A DNA stretch of 64,000 bases from DATARH01 sp963789255. Its GTDB lineage: Bacteria > Pseudomonadota > Alphaproteobacteria > ATCC43930 > CGMCC-115725. Location of the stretch: positions 1,116,001 through 1,180,000 of the forward strand of contig CAWBJW010000001.1 of the NCBI GenBank assembly GCA_963789255.1, read 5' to 3'. A program made the position numbers and the translations under genes. A model generated the notes under the pieces. The model was not told the origin of the DNA. It saw nothing but the letters and a program-made list of their open reading frames with translations, and ran no database searches. Each line of letters begins with the position of its first letter. The first letter of the stretch is position 1. Positions 63,376-64,000 of this stretch are shown one piece after another.

Positions 63376-64000
63376 CAGGCGTGCCCGAGATAAGCGGCCT
63401 GCACGTCCGCATTCGCGGCAATCTCGTCGGGCGTGCCCTCGGCCAGCACCGCGCCTTCGGCCAGCACCATGATGCGGTCGGCGAGATGAAAGATCACGCG
63501 CATGTCGTGCTCGATCAGCACGATCGTCAGCTTCCGGTCCCGGTGCAATCGGCGGATCAGACGGGTGATGCTGTAGGTCTCCCGCTCGCCCATTCCGGCG
63601 GTCGGCTCGTCGAGCAAGAGGAGCCGCGGCTTCAAGGCGAGCGCCATCATGATCTCGGTCGCCCGCTGGTCGCCGTGGCTCAGTTCGCCGACCGGCCGGT
63701 CGGCCATGTCCGCCAGCCCGCCGAGCGCGAGCAATTCGCGGGTGCGGTCGCGCACGGCATTGCCGGCCGCGCGCGAGAGCCACGGCCGCAGGCGGTAGCC
63801 CGAGGCGACTTCGACCGCGACGCGCAAATTCTCGTTCGCGGTCAGCTCGGGAAATACCTCGGTTACCTGGAACGTCCGCGCAATGCCGCGCCATACCCGC
63901 CGCGCCGGCAACAGCCGGGTGATGTCCTCCCCGTCGAACCGGATCGTCCCCGAACTCGGCGTCATGAACCCGCTGATCAGGTTGAAGAAAGTGGTCTTGC
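63375..64000 (-). CDS. livG: LivG-type ATPase, N-terminus beyond the window
   Basis: The last 208 residues or so are visible; the frame is open to the window end, where KTTFFNLISGF of Walker A is read. Signature LSHGDQRATEIMMALALKP, Walker B LLLLDEPTAGMGERE and LIEHDMRVIFHLADRIMVLA are LivG-like. The stop overlaps the livF start by 4 bases. Partner of LivF in the same importer. Confidence 0.92.
   Translation of the reverse strand, partial: KTTFFNLISGFMTPSSGTIRFDGEDITRLLPARRVWRGIARTFQVTEVFPELTANENLRVAVEVASGYRLRPWLSRAAGNAVRDRTRELLALGGLADMADRPVGELSHGDQRATEIMMALALKPRLLLLDEPTAGMGERETYSITRLIRRLHRDRKLTIVLIEHDMRVIFHLADRIMVLAEGAVLAEGTPDEIAANADVQAAYLGHA

Overview
The window is high-GC DNA from an alphaproteobacterium. 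The protein families point this way (DUF736, DUF6878, DUF6915, DUF2493, a ParB-like protein and a strawberry-notch helicase on the mobile part; SirB1, RsmI, YraN, DolP and LivFG on the chromosome), but I cannot place it to genus. Bases 1 to about 54,528 look like one arm of an integrated genomic island or ICE-type element. From about 54,530 to the end the DNA looks like ordinary chromosome. The border carries the 3' half of a tRNA-Leu(UAA) gene (54469-54528) with no 5' half in front of it, the usual footprint of integration into the 3' end of a tRNA gene. No integrase, relaxase or type IV secretion gene lies inside the window.

Layout of the island. 1-1.8 kb: remains of IS630 and IS110 elements. 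2.2-6.1 kb and 15.8-24.0 kb: element backbone (ParB-like protein, DUF6878, DUF6915, a methylase-fold/helicase fusion of 1441 aa, a Toprim protein, a DUF2493 protein and several unknowns). 6.18-9.65 kb: an intact IS66-type element with 16-bp terminal repeats and an 8-bp target duplication, carrying a mechanosensitive channel gene as passenger. 10.0-15.1 kb: an IetAS-type defence pair (AAA ATPase plus subtilisin-like protease); the protease gene is broken by an IS1380 insertion (duplication CTAG) and by a one-base frameshift. 24.1-25.7 kb: IS1182. 26-28.5 kb: a J-domain protein and a sensor kinase. 29.2-32.0 kb: a decayed, truncated second copy of the IS66-channel element. 33.1-38.3 kb: an Fe3+/polyamine-type ABC transporter operon ending in an amidohydrolase. 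39.6-49.7 kb: two DUF736 genes, a frameshifted hybrid sensor kinase with an HD-GYP response regulator, a DUF4326 protein, small unknowns and a lytic transglycosylase. 50.3-54.1 kb: a Fic protein behind an array of TTTCGAC motifs, and an AbiEi/AbiEii type IV toxin-antitoxin pair with two palindromic operator candidates.

Chromosomal part: a small c-type cytochrome, a SirB1-like protein, the dolP-yraN-rsmI group divergent from an LpoA/LppC-like lipoprotein gene, an M81 peptidase, a ketopantoate-reductase-like enzyme, a carboxymuconolactone-decarboxylase-like protein, and livF with the truncated start of livG.

The most unusual feature is not a protein. Many island genes are preceded by long non-coding leaders that fold into conserved hairpin structures and recur through the island: type A before parB, the 48-aa gene and the helicase; type B before DUF2493, both DUF736 regions and the leader interrupted by IS66; type C before the second DUF736 gene and DUF4326; type D at 0.7 and 40.5 kb. 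Their paired arms change together between copies. They may be cis-acting RNAs or structured single-stranded-DNA promoters or initiation sites used during transfer; that role is inference.
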